Assembly: GCA_949751835.1 (NCBI GenBank)
Contig: CATKHK010000097.1
Span: 1 to 64,000 of the forward strand
From: Blepharisma japonicum
Taxonomy: Eukaryota > Ciliophora > Heterotrichea > Heterotrichida > Blepharismidae
Reading direction: 5' to 3'
Length of the DNA: 64,000 bases
The position numbers and the translations under genes were made by a program. Within the stretch, counting starts at the first letter, position 1, and every line of letters starts with the position of its first letter. The notes under the pieces are model-generated. The model did not search any database. It saw only the letters and a program-made list of their open reading frames with translations, and was not told the origin of the DNA. Below are positions 32,776 to 43,103 of the stretch, in pieces.

Positions 32776-33879
32776 ATGCAGAAGGAAAATCTGGATCTTG
32801 AAAGCCCTCACGATTGCCTAAGTCAGTGTTTTGCTTGTAATGAGATTCAAGACTACAAAATAAATTTAGCAAAATTCCATGGAGTCTGTGAAAGTCATAA
32901 AAAACTTTTAGAGACTAATAGTTGAATTGAGTGTAAAGCATGTGAGACTAGTCTTTATGTATATGAATTTCAATTAATTCTGTGTGACTACTGTATGATA
33001 AATCAAAAACTTTTAGCTTTAGAATGCGATCATAAGTTATGCCAAAGCTGCATCCAAGAAATTTCGCAAGATGCTTTGATTTGCCCTATATGTTCAGATC
33101 CCTCAGAAAATGATGCGAATCTTAATGAAATAATAAATAACGTAATCAGTAAGCAGGATTTTGCTTCAGAATATGATAAAAGTTATTATCTGCCAAAATT
33201 TTCAAATGAAAATTTTCCTCTAAAAAAATTACCTCAAACAAACTTTATTAATGTTCAGAAAAATAGAATCCAAAACAATATGCAAGAAAATCCTAATAAA
33301 ATAATTCAAAATATTCAGGAAATTCCAGAAGAAATAATGAGAAATCCACAGGAAATTCCAAATGAAATAATCCAAAACAAACATCCCTCAAGGCTGTAAT
33401 TATTAATTAGCCAATGCCAAAAATGCTTCATAGGGGTAATCTTAGAATTGAATGAAAAACAATTTCAATGCCAAAATTGTGACAAAATTTTTTGCGGAAA
33501 ATGCTTTAAATGTTTAACAGGAAAAAATTTTCATTTTTGTAAAAATGATTTTTTTGGAAATGGAAGCTTTGTATACAGAGATCTATGGAAAAAAAACGAG
33601 TTTTTAAGAACATACGAGCTTATGATACAGATTTGCCCCTGTTGCAATGTCTTGAATAGCTATCGCCTAAAAAAAGGTTTTATTGTAACGTGCAGATATC
33701 CACTATGCAAATTGAAGCCGAGATTTTGCTTGTATTGTGGGAAAGGGCTGAATTTAGGTGAAGAGATGCTGCATTTTGATGAAGGAGAAAACTACCCATG
33801 CCGAAATGTGAGGCTAGGTGTTGATTCGCAAAAAAAGAAAAAATTTACAAGGGTCCGGCTGCAGTATTTTGATGATTAA
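32776..33879 (+). CDS. RING-like Cys-rich protein with a 15-nt intron
   Basis: A 362-residue protein made from two exons (32776-33395 and 33411-33879); the joined length is divisible by three. It has TGA Trp in TNSWIECKACE. The N-terminal half contains several Cys pairs and a RING-like finger: LCDYCMINQKLLALECDHKL, CQSCIQEISQDALICPICSD. A linker has Asn/Ile/Pro/Glu repeats (IQNIQEIPEEIMRNPQEIPN). After the intron come more zinc-type pairs: CQKCFIGV, CQNCDKIFCGKCFKCLTG, CPCCNVLN, and FCLYCGKGLN. The second half recalls the IBR and RING2-like parts of RBR ligases. It converges on an RBR ligase gene (about 160 bases between stops), the same arrangement as in copy 1. Likely a ubiquitin-pathway zinc protein. 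Confidence 0.75.
33396..33410 (+). other. 15-nt spliceosomal intron
   Basis: GTAATTATTAATTAG interrupts the RING-like gene. It contains an in-frame TAA, and its removal restores an open frame that continues with CQKCF and a long Cys-rich exon. Its length is the heterotrich hallmark (Stentor and Blepharisma introns are mostly 15-16 nt). Confidence 0.85.
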
Positions 33880-34037
33880 ATATGTTATGATCAAGTATAA
33901 ATTGATAATTAACTGTTTTAAATTATCATTATATTTATACTTTAATTTTCTATTTTATAGTTACCTTTATCAATTCCTTTGGTGCCAATTATTATAATAA
34001 TAATTATAGTTTTATTTTTCTGAATTATAAGTTTTAT

Positions 34038-36908
34038 TTAAATTTCGCCAGCAGCAAATTTCCTTGGCACAGCCAGCGCCATTGGTGGCTTGCACAGTTC
34101 TCCCAATCTTTTGCATTCATCGCAATGATTCGGCAAGAATCTATCTTTTTCTACTGCAGGAAGAGGCGCGAACCATTTGCATTCAGGCCTATGAAAATGA
34201 TTCCCATGCGCCATAGTCGGCGATCTCAGACAGGAGCAAGTAAAGCAGAAAACAGTCTTGCACTTAGGATTCATGCAAGTTACATGCTCACATTTATCAT
34301 CTTTCGTATACGGCTGCTTGCATCCTGGGCATTGGGACACGATTTCTCCGTTATCTTCCATTTCTTTAATTCTTCTTTCGATATAAATTTCTTCACAATT
34401 GTCTTTATCATGCCAAATATCGCTGCATGTTTTGCAGAACTCACATTTGCAAAATAGGCAGATAGCTTTTCTGGAGATAGGTGCTTCAAATTTGTTATGA
34501 CAGCTTGGACAGCTGACCAACTTAAGGTCTTGATCAATTAAAAACAAGTTTAGCTTGTTTCATAGCTCTTTGGATAAAAGGTCTTCAAGAAATTGAGCTC
34601 TTATTTCACTGCCGCACTCATCATGAGGGCAACGAATCGCTTTGTCAAGCATTCTATTTTCTATATAATATGTCAACATCTCCTTTAGACAGTTTTCACA
34701 GAAATAATGGTTGCAGTCTAATCCCCTCATATCAGTTATATTGCGTGTTTCTTGGCAAATCCCACATTGTCTCATTCTTAATCTTCTCCTTCTCTCTTCA
34801 TCATCTTTTTCATTTTTTACCCTCCTCAATAAATTTTTAATCCCATCCTCAAATTCTTTTCTGCAAATTAAGCAAGATTCAATGGACTCACATTGGCAAT
34901 TTTCACAGACATTGCAAAAACAGTTTTTATTTTCTAGGTTTTCGAATCTAGAGTAAGGTTTTCCACACTGCTTGCATTCTTTTTCTAGTATCTGTTTTAG
35001 TTTTTCCATTTGAGCATTATCAAATTTATCTGAATTGCATGCCAGACAAGATCCATACTCTTGGAATAGCTGCAAACAGGACAAGCAACAAATTTTATGA
35101 TTTGTGCAAAGTTTCCCGCTAAATTCTCTCACGAGATTTTTGTTTTCTTTACAGTAAAAGCAAGGATATTCCCACTGTTTGATTTTTGCAAGATATAAAT
35201 CAGTGTATTTTATATGGCATTCTACGCACTCTAAATTGTTTCTTCTGACGTTTTCTATCATGCATTCCCAGCAAACATGGATGCAGTTCACCTCTTCATC
35301 TTGATAGAATAAGTTTTCTAATTTTTCTTCCAGGCAGCACTTGCATTGAGATTTTGGGGGATTTTGAATTTTTTCTCTATCAAGAGATTCCTTTTTTTTC
35401 TGTTGGAAAAGCTCTGAGCCGACAATAAGTTCAATATCCTCATCATCTAAAGGATCTTTGCAAACTGGGCATTTCGCTATAAGTTCATTTTGGTTTTCTT
35501 TTTCCCAGTTGTTTATGACTATAAGTTTATTTGTGTCTTGGCATACGGAGTTTAATAAATCTTCTTTGCAGACTTGATTTTTACATTTTAATGTAATTAA
35601 GTCTTTAAGGACACAGCAGTATTGGCACTGCTTTTCTTCTATTATTTTATCAAGAAGCTCTGTATCAGATGGACTAAACATTTCTAAGCTGCTCATATAC
35701 TCTTTGACTTTCCCTAAGGTTTGCCATGGATAATGGCTTAATTCTTTTTCTTTTAAGAGTAAGTCAAGTATATCTTTTAAGGCTTCTGACTTTTTTGCAT
35801 CATCATTCTCTCTTGCTTTAGCTTTTTCTCTTGTAACTTCTATAGGCCACCTTCCCCCATTTAAGCCTCTAAATGGCTCTAATGCAGATTTTCCTAAGGG
35901 ATTTGACTCATAGTAAATTTGTTCATATGAAAAAATTGGGTAAAAAGTCTCGTTGATCTCAATAAAATTTAAGACGTTTTCTTTGCCTTCATTATAGGTA
36001 TTTTTGATAATTCTTTGACTGGGATCAATTTTGATTATATTTATTTCAGCATCAACACTGAGTGAAAAGAATAAAATATCATTTTCTCCAGGCTGAGACT
36101 GTGCACCAATAATGTCCATAATTACTTGTTCACGTGATTGGCTTTCAAAAAACCAGAGATGGTCCCCATTTGCGCCATTATTCAATACCCATAAAGCCTC
36201 CAAAAACTTTATCATTAGTATCATCCCAGACTCATAAGTATAAGCAGTGCTTATGTAAATCTCATCTTCCAGGAATTTCAGTTTCTCAGCTGTTCCAACA
36301 CTATTATCGTAATCAACAAACATGCCCATCATTGTTAGTCAGCTTTCATTGACATCTCCCCAATAGTTGCTCAAGTATATCCTTGCATCCAGCAGGGAAT
36401 TATAAACTTTTTCCTTAAATCCCCTTGTCGCAATTTCGCTTGCTATATATTCTAAAACCGCAATCCCAGCTGCTCTATAAAAGCTATTAATGTCCAATCT
36501 GGAGAATCTATAGGAGTAAAATTTTGATTCCAACGCTTTTAATATACTTTCAGAGAAAAGAAGGTCTTTTAGCAGCTGTCTCTCTAAGCCAATTGGGCCC
36601 AGTTGGAGTTTTGGTGAACTAGGTACTTGTGGTGGTTCTGTTTTAGACCGTCTTTGACTACTATCTTGTGGAGGATTATCTTGGTTATTTTCGACAAATT
36701 CTCTAGGAATGTAAAATCCAAAGTCAATGTCTTCTTCTTGAAAAAAATTCACCTTTAAATAATCACCAATTTTAATATCATTTCTATTGATCCTCTGTTT
36801 GCTCACTTCGTCTACAATTATATCAATAATGTCTACATCGATTTCTTTATTTTTGGATATTACTTTGACTGATTCGTCTTGAATAGCCGCGATTTTAAAT
36901 AGCTCCAT
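34038..36908 (-). CDS. Pseudo-otubain/RBR ubiquitin ligase fusion, copy 2
   Basis: A 956-residue protein with TGA Trp codons at 36339-36341 and 34560-34562. Residues about 105-335 follow the otubain fold. Otubains have the motif DGNCFYRA; here RLDINSFYRAAG puts Ser142 in place of the catalytic Cys. The closing strand (otubain YRPGHYDILY) is YPIFSYEQIYY, with Ser327 in place of His. Between them, ISTAYTYESGMILMIKFLEA and LWFFES match the otubain middle. From about residue 340 it is the same RBR ligase as copy 1: zinc modules, RING1, IBR and RING2. RING2 has KCEHVTC with the catalytic Cys and the adjacent His both present. I infer an active ligase carrying a dead deubiquitinase domain that may bind ubiquitin or an E2, as OTUB1 does without catalysis. 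Confidence 0.78.
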
Positions 36909-37349
36909 GATTCTATAAAATTATTAAACAGTCGATTTGTCGATGATTATTAAGATTATAGGGGATAATTAAAATAAATTAAAGTAATCTGAAGGGTAAC
37001 GTTTTATAAGAATGTGACATATGAAGGATTATGGGATAGAAGGGGTTAGATTTAATATATATGGCTGGAGATCGGAAATTTTTTATTTGGGGAGACATTG
37101 AATAGGAAGATATTATTATGATGAAGTAATTTTAATAGAGCATAGTAATAAACATTTGTTTATGATAAAGATTTTTATATAAAGAATAATATTGCTATTA
37201 TTTTTTTGGCTCTTGTAATAAATAGAGCACATAAAATTTCAATACACTATCTTAAAATATCTCAGCTATATAGATTTTTGTAGCTTAAAATGGAAAATAT
37301 AATGAACTTTTTGTTATTTTGAGCACATTAGTAAAATTTAGAATATTTC
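36909..37349. other. Intergenic AT-rich DNA
   Basis: About 440 bases with no coding or RNA signal, upstream of the fusion gene and downstream of the WWE gene. Confidence 0.5.
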
Positions 37350-38726
37350 TTAATTTGGGCTTCCTCTTTTTATGCTTCTCTGAAAATGGGTTTTTTCATT
37401 AAGCTGCTTAAAGTTGGTAAAATCCATGAGATACGCTTTATCATTTGACCCTTGAACAAGTGCTAATTGGTTATCTGATCTTAACTTATAAGCTTGTTCT
37501 ATTTGTCTTGACGCCTCTGCCGTATATGGTTTGAAACTCCCATCGTCATCTTGCCAAAACCATGGGACATCTCCTTGCATCACTTGGTCTCTACGATTCA
37601 CCCCATCCAGCCTCCTTACAGTTCTTGTGATATTTGAGTTCATCATTTGCTGTATATGAGGGTTTCCAAATTTTATCCTATAGCTTGTTCCGTTGTTAAT
37701 TATAACTACATCTGAACATTTTAAATAGCCTCCTTCTATTATTTTGCACTGACTTTCTGAATAATTGACTGGTGATCCGTTGTCAGCGATTCAGCATCAG
37801 ACTATGTTTGCCCTGACCTCATTAATTTTTTCTCTTAGAAATTTATGGGCTGAATCTAATTGAAGATTATTAGTTGCTTTTAAAATCCATTGATTTCCAT
37901 TGAAGTTTATTTCTGATAAACCGTATTGATTTTTGATAAACATATCAAGCCCATATTGTCTTATGAGATTTGCTTTGTCTGGACTGCAGGGTTCGTTTTT
38001 TTCTAAAATGCTCATTTGGGGCTGATATTGGTTCGCTTGACGCAGAACAGGCTGCTGAATATAATCTTGATTTTGGGGATTAGGAATAGGCTGACCAAAA
38101 TTATGCTGATTTCCATTTTGAGGGTTCTGCATAGACATATAAGGAGAGTTTTGATTCGGATTATTAAACTGAACGCCAGATTGAGGATAATTCTGCATAG
38201 GTATATTAGGAGGGGGTGGCATTGAATTATTAGCCTGAACTCCAGATTGAGGATAATTAATAGGGCTTTGCATAGCAGGATTGGTTGAAGGATTGAAGTC
38301 TCTATTAGAGATGTTAAATTGTGAGTTTGGTATAGGATTGTTAGCCCGATTGGCACCTGATTGAAAACCGCTGAATTGAGGCACTTGCCTAGGAATGTTT
38401 GACGGATTAAAACTTGGTTGAGAGTTCTGAGCATTGTACACTTGAGGAAATGAAGGCATTAAGTTGGACCCATTATTAGGGTTAATATTTGCCATTTGCG
38501 GAGGAATATTGGGTTGACCTCTATTAATCACTGGAACCCCTGGTGGTATGTTTGGTGATTGAGAAGCATATAAGTTTTGCCCTGCTTGGAATTGCTGGCC
38601 CATTCCTTGGCTTGGAGGATAAAAATTAACCATCTCATTTGGATTCCTTTGTGCTAATTTTAAAGTATTTGGGGCAATGCTGTTATTTGGGTTGGGATAC
38701 GAGAATTTAGGTATCTGTTGGGACAT
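37350..38726 (-). CDS. Tandem WWE-domain protein with Asn/Gln/Pro-rich N-terminus
   Basis: A 458-residue protein. Residues 1-235 are rich in Asn, Gln, Pro and Ser with repeats such as NYPQSGVQ(A/F)NN, a prion-like composition. A short folded segment follows (YGLSEINFNGNQWILKATNN). Two WWE domains then sit back to back. The first is IVWCWIADNGSPVNYSESQC through YRIKFGNPHIQQMMNSNITR with TVRR; two of its Trp codons are TGA (37797-37799 and 37791-37793). The second is VPWFWQDDDGSFKPYTAEAS through YLMDFTNFKQLNEKTHFQRS. WWE domains bind poly- or iso-ADP-ribose and occur in Deltex (also in tandem), RNF146 and PARPs. No RING is attached here. I infer an ADP-ribose reader, possibly in RNA or stress granules. 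Confidence 0.75.
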
Positions 38727-39355
38727 AATTATTAAGAGACGGGTTTCTACATATTAAGAAAGCACAATTAAATCGATGCTGATAAATAATTAATTAAAAA
38801 ATAAAGCACTGAAAAAAAGAGCTTTAAAATTAAAAATAACAGAATTTTGCATTTTTATGATAAGAGTTGCTTAATATCCTTTGAAAAATGCAAGGAGCTT
38901 TATAAAATTTCTTAATTTATAAATTGTTGCTCTTTAAGACAATATAAATGTAAGAGCAATGCAGGCTTCTATTTTAGCTACAGAGATTTTTATAGAATTT
39001 TTGGATGCTATTTCAAGAAAATTGAATGTATGATATTAAAGTCATTTTTACCAATAAAATTTCCCTATAAAACTCAATTATCAGCTATATTTAAGTAGGA
39101 AATAATTTATGAAATGTTTACACTTAATTATTAATTAAAGTGGTTGCCGAATAGTCAAATGGCCACTCTTATACAATATATTCTCTTTTCCTGGTACTAA
39201 TAATACAAACACAGCAGGAATTTCTCGAGATATTTAGAACTATTCACTATTTATTAGAAAAACTCTTACACAAGAATAGCATTTTTAAAATCTAGTGTCT
39301 AAAATTCAGATAATGGAAAATAAAAGCAAGAATTATTAATCTAATTTATGCTTAA
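38727..39355. other. Intergenic AT-rich DNA
   Basis: About 630 bases, no recognised features. It is probably the promoter side of the WWE gene and the 3' flank of peroxiredoxin. Confidence 0.5.
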
Positions 39356-39994
39356 TTAGTGCTTTGCGCCGTGCTGGGACTGCCAGAAATTCTGAAGTTT
39401 ATCACTTTCGTGATCAGGAACCATAGTGGCTGCACCAGGAGTCCATGATTCAGGGCAGACTTCTCCATACTGATCAGTGTATTGATAGCCTTGGACTAAT
39501 CTTAAGATTTCTCTGACATTTCTTCCGACTGGAAGATCGTTCATTGAGATGTGTCTCACAACTCCATTGGCATCAATAATGTAGGTAGCTCTTAGGTGAA
39601 CTCCTTCATCTCCTGAGTGGTCAAGATAGCAGCCATAGTCCTTTCCAATTTGCTTGTTGAGATCTGCAATCATTGGAATCTGCATTCTTCCAAGTCCTCC
39701 ATCAGCTCTTGATTTAAGGGTGTATTCTCTATGAGTGAACACAGAGTCTACAGAGCAAGCTAAGACTTCGCAGTTGGTAGCTCTGAATTCTGGAGCCATA
39801 TCGTTGAATTGACAAATTTCAGTTGGGCAGACAAAGGTGAAATCTAATGGGTAGAAGAAAAGCACAACATATTTGCCTTTGTAGTCAGAAAGAGAAACTT
39901 GGCGGATTCTGTTTCCGTCCCAAGCGGTAGCTGTAAAAGCTGGAGCTGGTTTTCTGATTTCAACCTTAGGGCAATATGTTCTTTGGCAAGCCAT
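39356..39994 (-). CDS. Typical 2-Cys peroxiredoxin
   Basis: A 212-residue enzyme reducing hydrogen peroxide with thioredoxin. The peroxidatic Cys56 lies in DFTFVCPTEI and the resolving Cys180 in GEVCPESW. The DGGLG motif (98-102) and a C-terminal extension ending in LQNFWQSQHGAKH suggest the oxidation-sensitive eukaryotic type. I chose the ATG at 39994 (MACQRTYCPK) because upstream codons contain no ATG and look non-coding. All Trp codons are TGG, and the codon choice is GC-richer than that of its neighbours, consistent with high expression. Cytosolic. Confidence 0.93.
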   Translation of the reverse strand: MACQRTYCPKVEIRKPAPAFTATAWDGNRIRQVSLSDYKGKYVVLFFYPLDFTFVCPTEICQFNDMAPEFRATNCEVLACSVDSVFTHREYTLKSRADGGLGRMQIPMIADLNKQIGKDYGCYLDHSGDEGVHLRATYIIDANGVVRHISMNDLPVGRNVREILRLVQGYQYTDQYGEVCPESWTPGAATMVPDHESDKLQNFWQSQHGAKH

Positions 39995-40077
39995 TATTTT
40001 ATTATAACTTATGTGGCGAATATTTCCTAAAAATGGCACTAATTATTCAGTAATAAATTTAACTTATTAAGCACAAA

Positions 40078-42615
40078 TTAAAAATGTTTGACTTTGAACA
40101 CCCACACTTTGGAATTTGCGTCCCAACTTACAAATTCACTCCCGTCCTTTTCTGCCGACTTTTTAAGTTTCTGTATAAAAATATCAGTTGGCATCTCTTT
40201 CTTCGTCGTACAGTTAAATAAATGCACTATCGCAGGTTTATTTAGCCCTTCTCCGATTTTTGGCTTATTTTCATCAGAATCATCTGGATAAACTGTAACT
40301 TCGCTCTGTTTTATCGTAACAAGTTTATCTAAATCCAGTCCTATTACATTTGTTTCCCCTTCAAACACTACTTTTCCGAACTCATTTTCAATAGTAAAGT
40401 TTTTGACTCTTTTAAGCTCATCACAAGTCATTCTTGCCAGCTCTATTATAGAAGGTTTTGTGGAATAATTACTTTTCGTTAATTTTGGAAGCTGTTCTGC
40501 TGGAGCTAATTTTTGCTTGGATTCTTGTGGGTCTTGGGTGACGATAACATCGATGACGTCATGATGGACCATGTTAAGAAATTTTACAGTATCATGGTCT
40601 TGCAATATTTTTGATTTAAAAACTAATTGGATTCTAGATTCTTCGATTCCTTCAAGATGCTTAGCAACTTGATACCTGATTTCTTTTATTGAAGTTTTAG
40701 AAGTGACTGGAATTGTCATTCTTATTGGAAATGGATTATAAGCGACTACTAAAATTTCAGTTGTCTTGGTACGTCTAACTGTGCTTGGGGTAGGAGAAAC
40801 TACTTTGAAATATTTTGTATTGTCTTCGTCATGATATTCTTCAAGCTTTACTCCTTCAAAAGATGGTCTCTTTGTGATGATAAATCTTTCCTTGCTAGGA
40901 ATAGATAGAAGCCCAAATGGCTCTGACTTTTTTGAGGGTGTATATGATTTTTTTTCTAAATTATTTCTCCAATTGTCATTACTCGATTCATAGCTAGATC
41001 TTGGAGTAGTCAATGCACGATTAATTATACTCTTATGCTCAGGCTGCTGCTGAATAGAAGCCATATTTTTCTTGTACTCATCAAGAAGACTATCTGGAGA
41101 TTTTCCAGGGAAAAGCAAAGATAGCCCATGAGGATCCTTTGAAGCAGTTAAAATTGTCTCCATCTGTGGAGGAATCTGAGATTGGCCAAACATCCCAGGC
41201 TGAGTAGAGGCTCCAAAGTATCCTGGCTTTTGAGTATTTCCAAAAAGACTTCCGCCACCCATAGGCTGTGATCCACTAAATAAGCTGTTTTGAGCTTGTT
41301 GAGGCTGAGAAAAGAATGAAGGCTGAGAGCCAGGCTGCTGGCTATTATTGAATAAAGTGCCGCCTAGTTGGCTTGTAGGAGCTCCCCCAAAGAGACTATT
41401 ATTTGTGGCTCCTCCAAATAGAGAACCTGGCTGTGTTGAGCCCAAGTTACCTTGCTGAGGGGCAGTTGAAAATAATGAGCTTTGAGGCTGACTTGTGGCT
41501 CCTCCAAATAAAGAACCAGGCTGTGCAGGCTGCTGATTAAAAGCAGGCTGACCTGGAGTTAAGGTGTTATTTCCAAATAAAGATCTGTTTGGTGACTGAG
41601 TATTTGGATTCATTATATTTGTTGCTGGATTAAATAAAGATTGGCCTGGCTGTGAGTTTTGTGGGAAAAGTGAATTTGATTGAGGGAATAATGATGAGGA
41701 CTGCTGAGCTTGAGGTTGAGGTTGAGGCTGGCCAAATGGGTTTCCTCCTCCACCAAATAAAGAACCTCCAGATGTAGGTACTGCCAATGTATTTGGAGTT
41801 GTATTAGGACGAAACATTGTAGACTGCCCAGGTGTCTGTTGATTAGCGATCATAGTGTTATTCCCAAAAAGTCCAGTTGTCGGAGGTTTCCATTGATTTT
41901 GCTGATTATTTCCTCCAAAATTAGGCAACGCAGTATTAGTTTGCATTGGCGTTGATGTAGCTCCGAATAGTCCGGCTTGTCCTGAAAATGAAGGTGTAGG
42001 CTGACCCATCATTGGCGTCATTCCAGCCTGAGTATTTCTCTTATGACCATCATTAAATTTATAATCTTCAAATCTTAATTCTTCAGTCGTCTTTGATTGA
42101 TACTCTTGGATTGCAGTAATATGCATTACATTTATATTCGCCCCTGCATCATCTCTAACAGGAGAAGGTCTATATTTGCCCATCTGCGTTCCTTTGGCTT
42201 GATTCATCATATTTCCCATTGGCATTTGCTGGTAACCTGTTTGGAAAGCTCCCATAGGGCTTGTCATAGGCTGAGAAAATCCCATAGTGTTATTTGGGAA
42301 GGTTGGGGCTGTTTGCATACCAAATGATGGCTGATTTCCAAAGCCTGGAACTGAAGGCTGAGGGAATTGAGTTGGCTGCTGGACAGGATTTGCACCAAAA
42401 GTGCCTGTATTAAAAGCAGGGGCCATAAAGGAAGTTGTAGGAACTGAGGCTGGCATAGCAGAAGGAACTCCAAAACCTCCCTGTGGAGTAGCGTTGAAAT
42501 TTGATGTAAAAGGCTGAGATGCAGGCTGGGGTGATGGTTGGAAACTATTACCGAAGCCTGACATGCCCATTTGAGCAGGCTGGCGAAATAGATTGGGTTG
42601 AGGTTGCATGTTCAT
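40078..42615 (-). CDS. NUP98: Nup98-type FG nucleoporin with ubiquitin-like and autopeptidase-like domains
   Basis: An 845-residue nuclear-pore protein. It has FG/GLFG/SLFG repeats (GLFG near residue 215 and many SLFGG units to about 480). A GLEBS motif for Rae1 binding lies at 160-196 (HITAIQEYQSKTTEELRFED). At about 615-700 there is a ubiquitin-like segment: ILVVAYNPFPIRMTIPVTSK, then IKEIRYQVAKHLEGIEESRI and QLVFKSKILQDHDTVKFL. The C-terminal 130 residues match the Nup98 autoproteolytic domain (YSTKPSIIELARMTCDEL; ENEFGKVVFEGETNVIGLDL; LNKPAIVHLFNC; KVWVFKVKHF). The protein stops with TAA immediately after HF, the residues left after self-cleavage (HF/S) in other Nup98 proteins. The GLFG-type repeats resemble Tetrahymena macronuclear Nup98 rather than the NIFN-type micronuclear form. 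Confidence 0.88.
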   Translation of the reverse strand: MNMQPQPNLFRQPAQMGMSGFGNSFQPSPQPASQPFTSNFNATPQGGFGVPSAMPASVPTTSFMAPAFNTGTFGANPVQQPTQFPQPSVPGFGNQPSFGMQTAPTFPNNTMGFSQPMTSPMGAFQTGYQQMPMGNMMNQAKGTQMGKYRPSPVRDDAGANINVMHITAIQEYQSKTTEELRFEDYKFNDGHKRNTQAGMTPMMGQPTPSFSGQAGLFGATSTPMQTNTALPNFGGNNQQNQWKPPTTGLFGNNTMIANQQTPGQSTMFRPNTTPNTLAVPTSGGSLFGGGGNPFGQPQPQPQAQQSSSLFPQSNSLFPQNSQPGQSLFNPATNIMNPNTQSPNRSLFGNNTLTPGQPAFNQQPAQPGSLFGGATSQPQSSLFSTAPQQGNLGSTQPGSLFGGATNNSLFGGAPTSQLGGTLFNNSQQPGSQPSFFSQPQQAQNSLFSGSQPMGGGSLFGNTQKPGYFGASTQPGMFGQSQIPPQMETILTASKDPHGLSLLFPGKSPDSLLDEYKKNMASIQQQPEHKSIINRALTTPRSSYESSNDNWRNNLEKKSYTPSKKSEPFGLLSIPSKERFIITKRPSFEGVKLEEYHDEDNTKYFKVVSPTPSTVRRTKTTEILVVAYNPFPIRMTIPVTSKTSIKEIRYQVAKHLEGIEESRIQLVFKSKILQDHDTVKFLNMVHHDVIDVIVTQDPQESKQKLAPAEQLPKLTKSNYSTKPSIIELARMTCDELKRVKNFTIENEFGKVVFEGETNVIGLDLDKLVTIKQSEVTVYPDDSDENKPKIGEGLNKPAIVHLFNCTTKKEMPTDIFIQKLKKSAEKDGSEFVSWDANSKVWVFKVKHF

Positions 42616-43103
42616 TTTATTATTATTAACTGTAAATAGGAAATAGGAAAAATATGCTAATGCAGAGAAAATTGTAAATTTAAAAGAATCAAACTAAATT
42701 AAGATAATACTTAGTAATTTTATTAAATTTTAATTGGAGTATGCGATAAAGATATTTTTGATCAGAAAGATTTTTCTAGATAAAAGTAGTATTTAGAGAT
42801 ATAGAGAAATAACTTTATTTGTTATAAAACAGAAAAAGCTAATTAGCATGACTTATTTATTGTCTATTTGTGGTGATTGTGTGATTTGTGTATGAATTAA
42901 GTTGCCAAGTAGAAATATTGATTTTTTTTTAAACAAAATAAAAACTCTTTAATAAATCCATTTAGCAAGCAATAATCAATTTTGATTTTTCGATCGAAGT
43001 AAGGTATTATCTATTTTAAATACCTCAGTTTTATATGATATGAAATTTTGCTTATTACAATTGCACATATATCATATTCAGAAGTTTTATTTAAAAGCTC
43101 CAG
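42616..43103. other. Intergenic AT-rich DNA
   Basis: About 490 bases upstream of the nucleoporin start. Nothing recognised. Confidence 0.5.

Larger units (their letters stand above)
32048..35899. repeat. Segmental duplication, copy 2
   Basis: Counterpart of 23731-27624 in direct orientation, about 4.4 kb away from copy 1. The left breakpoint cuts the hydroxylase gene. The right breakpoint lies inside the RBR gene, exactly between its variable N-terminus and conserved core. Confidence 0.9.
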
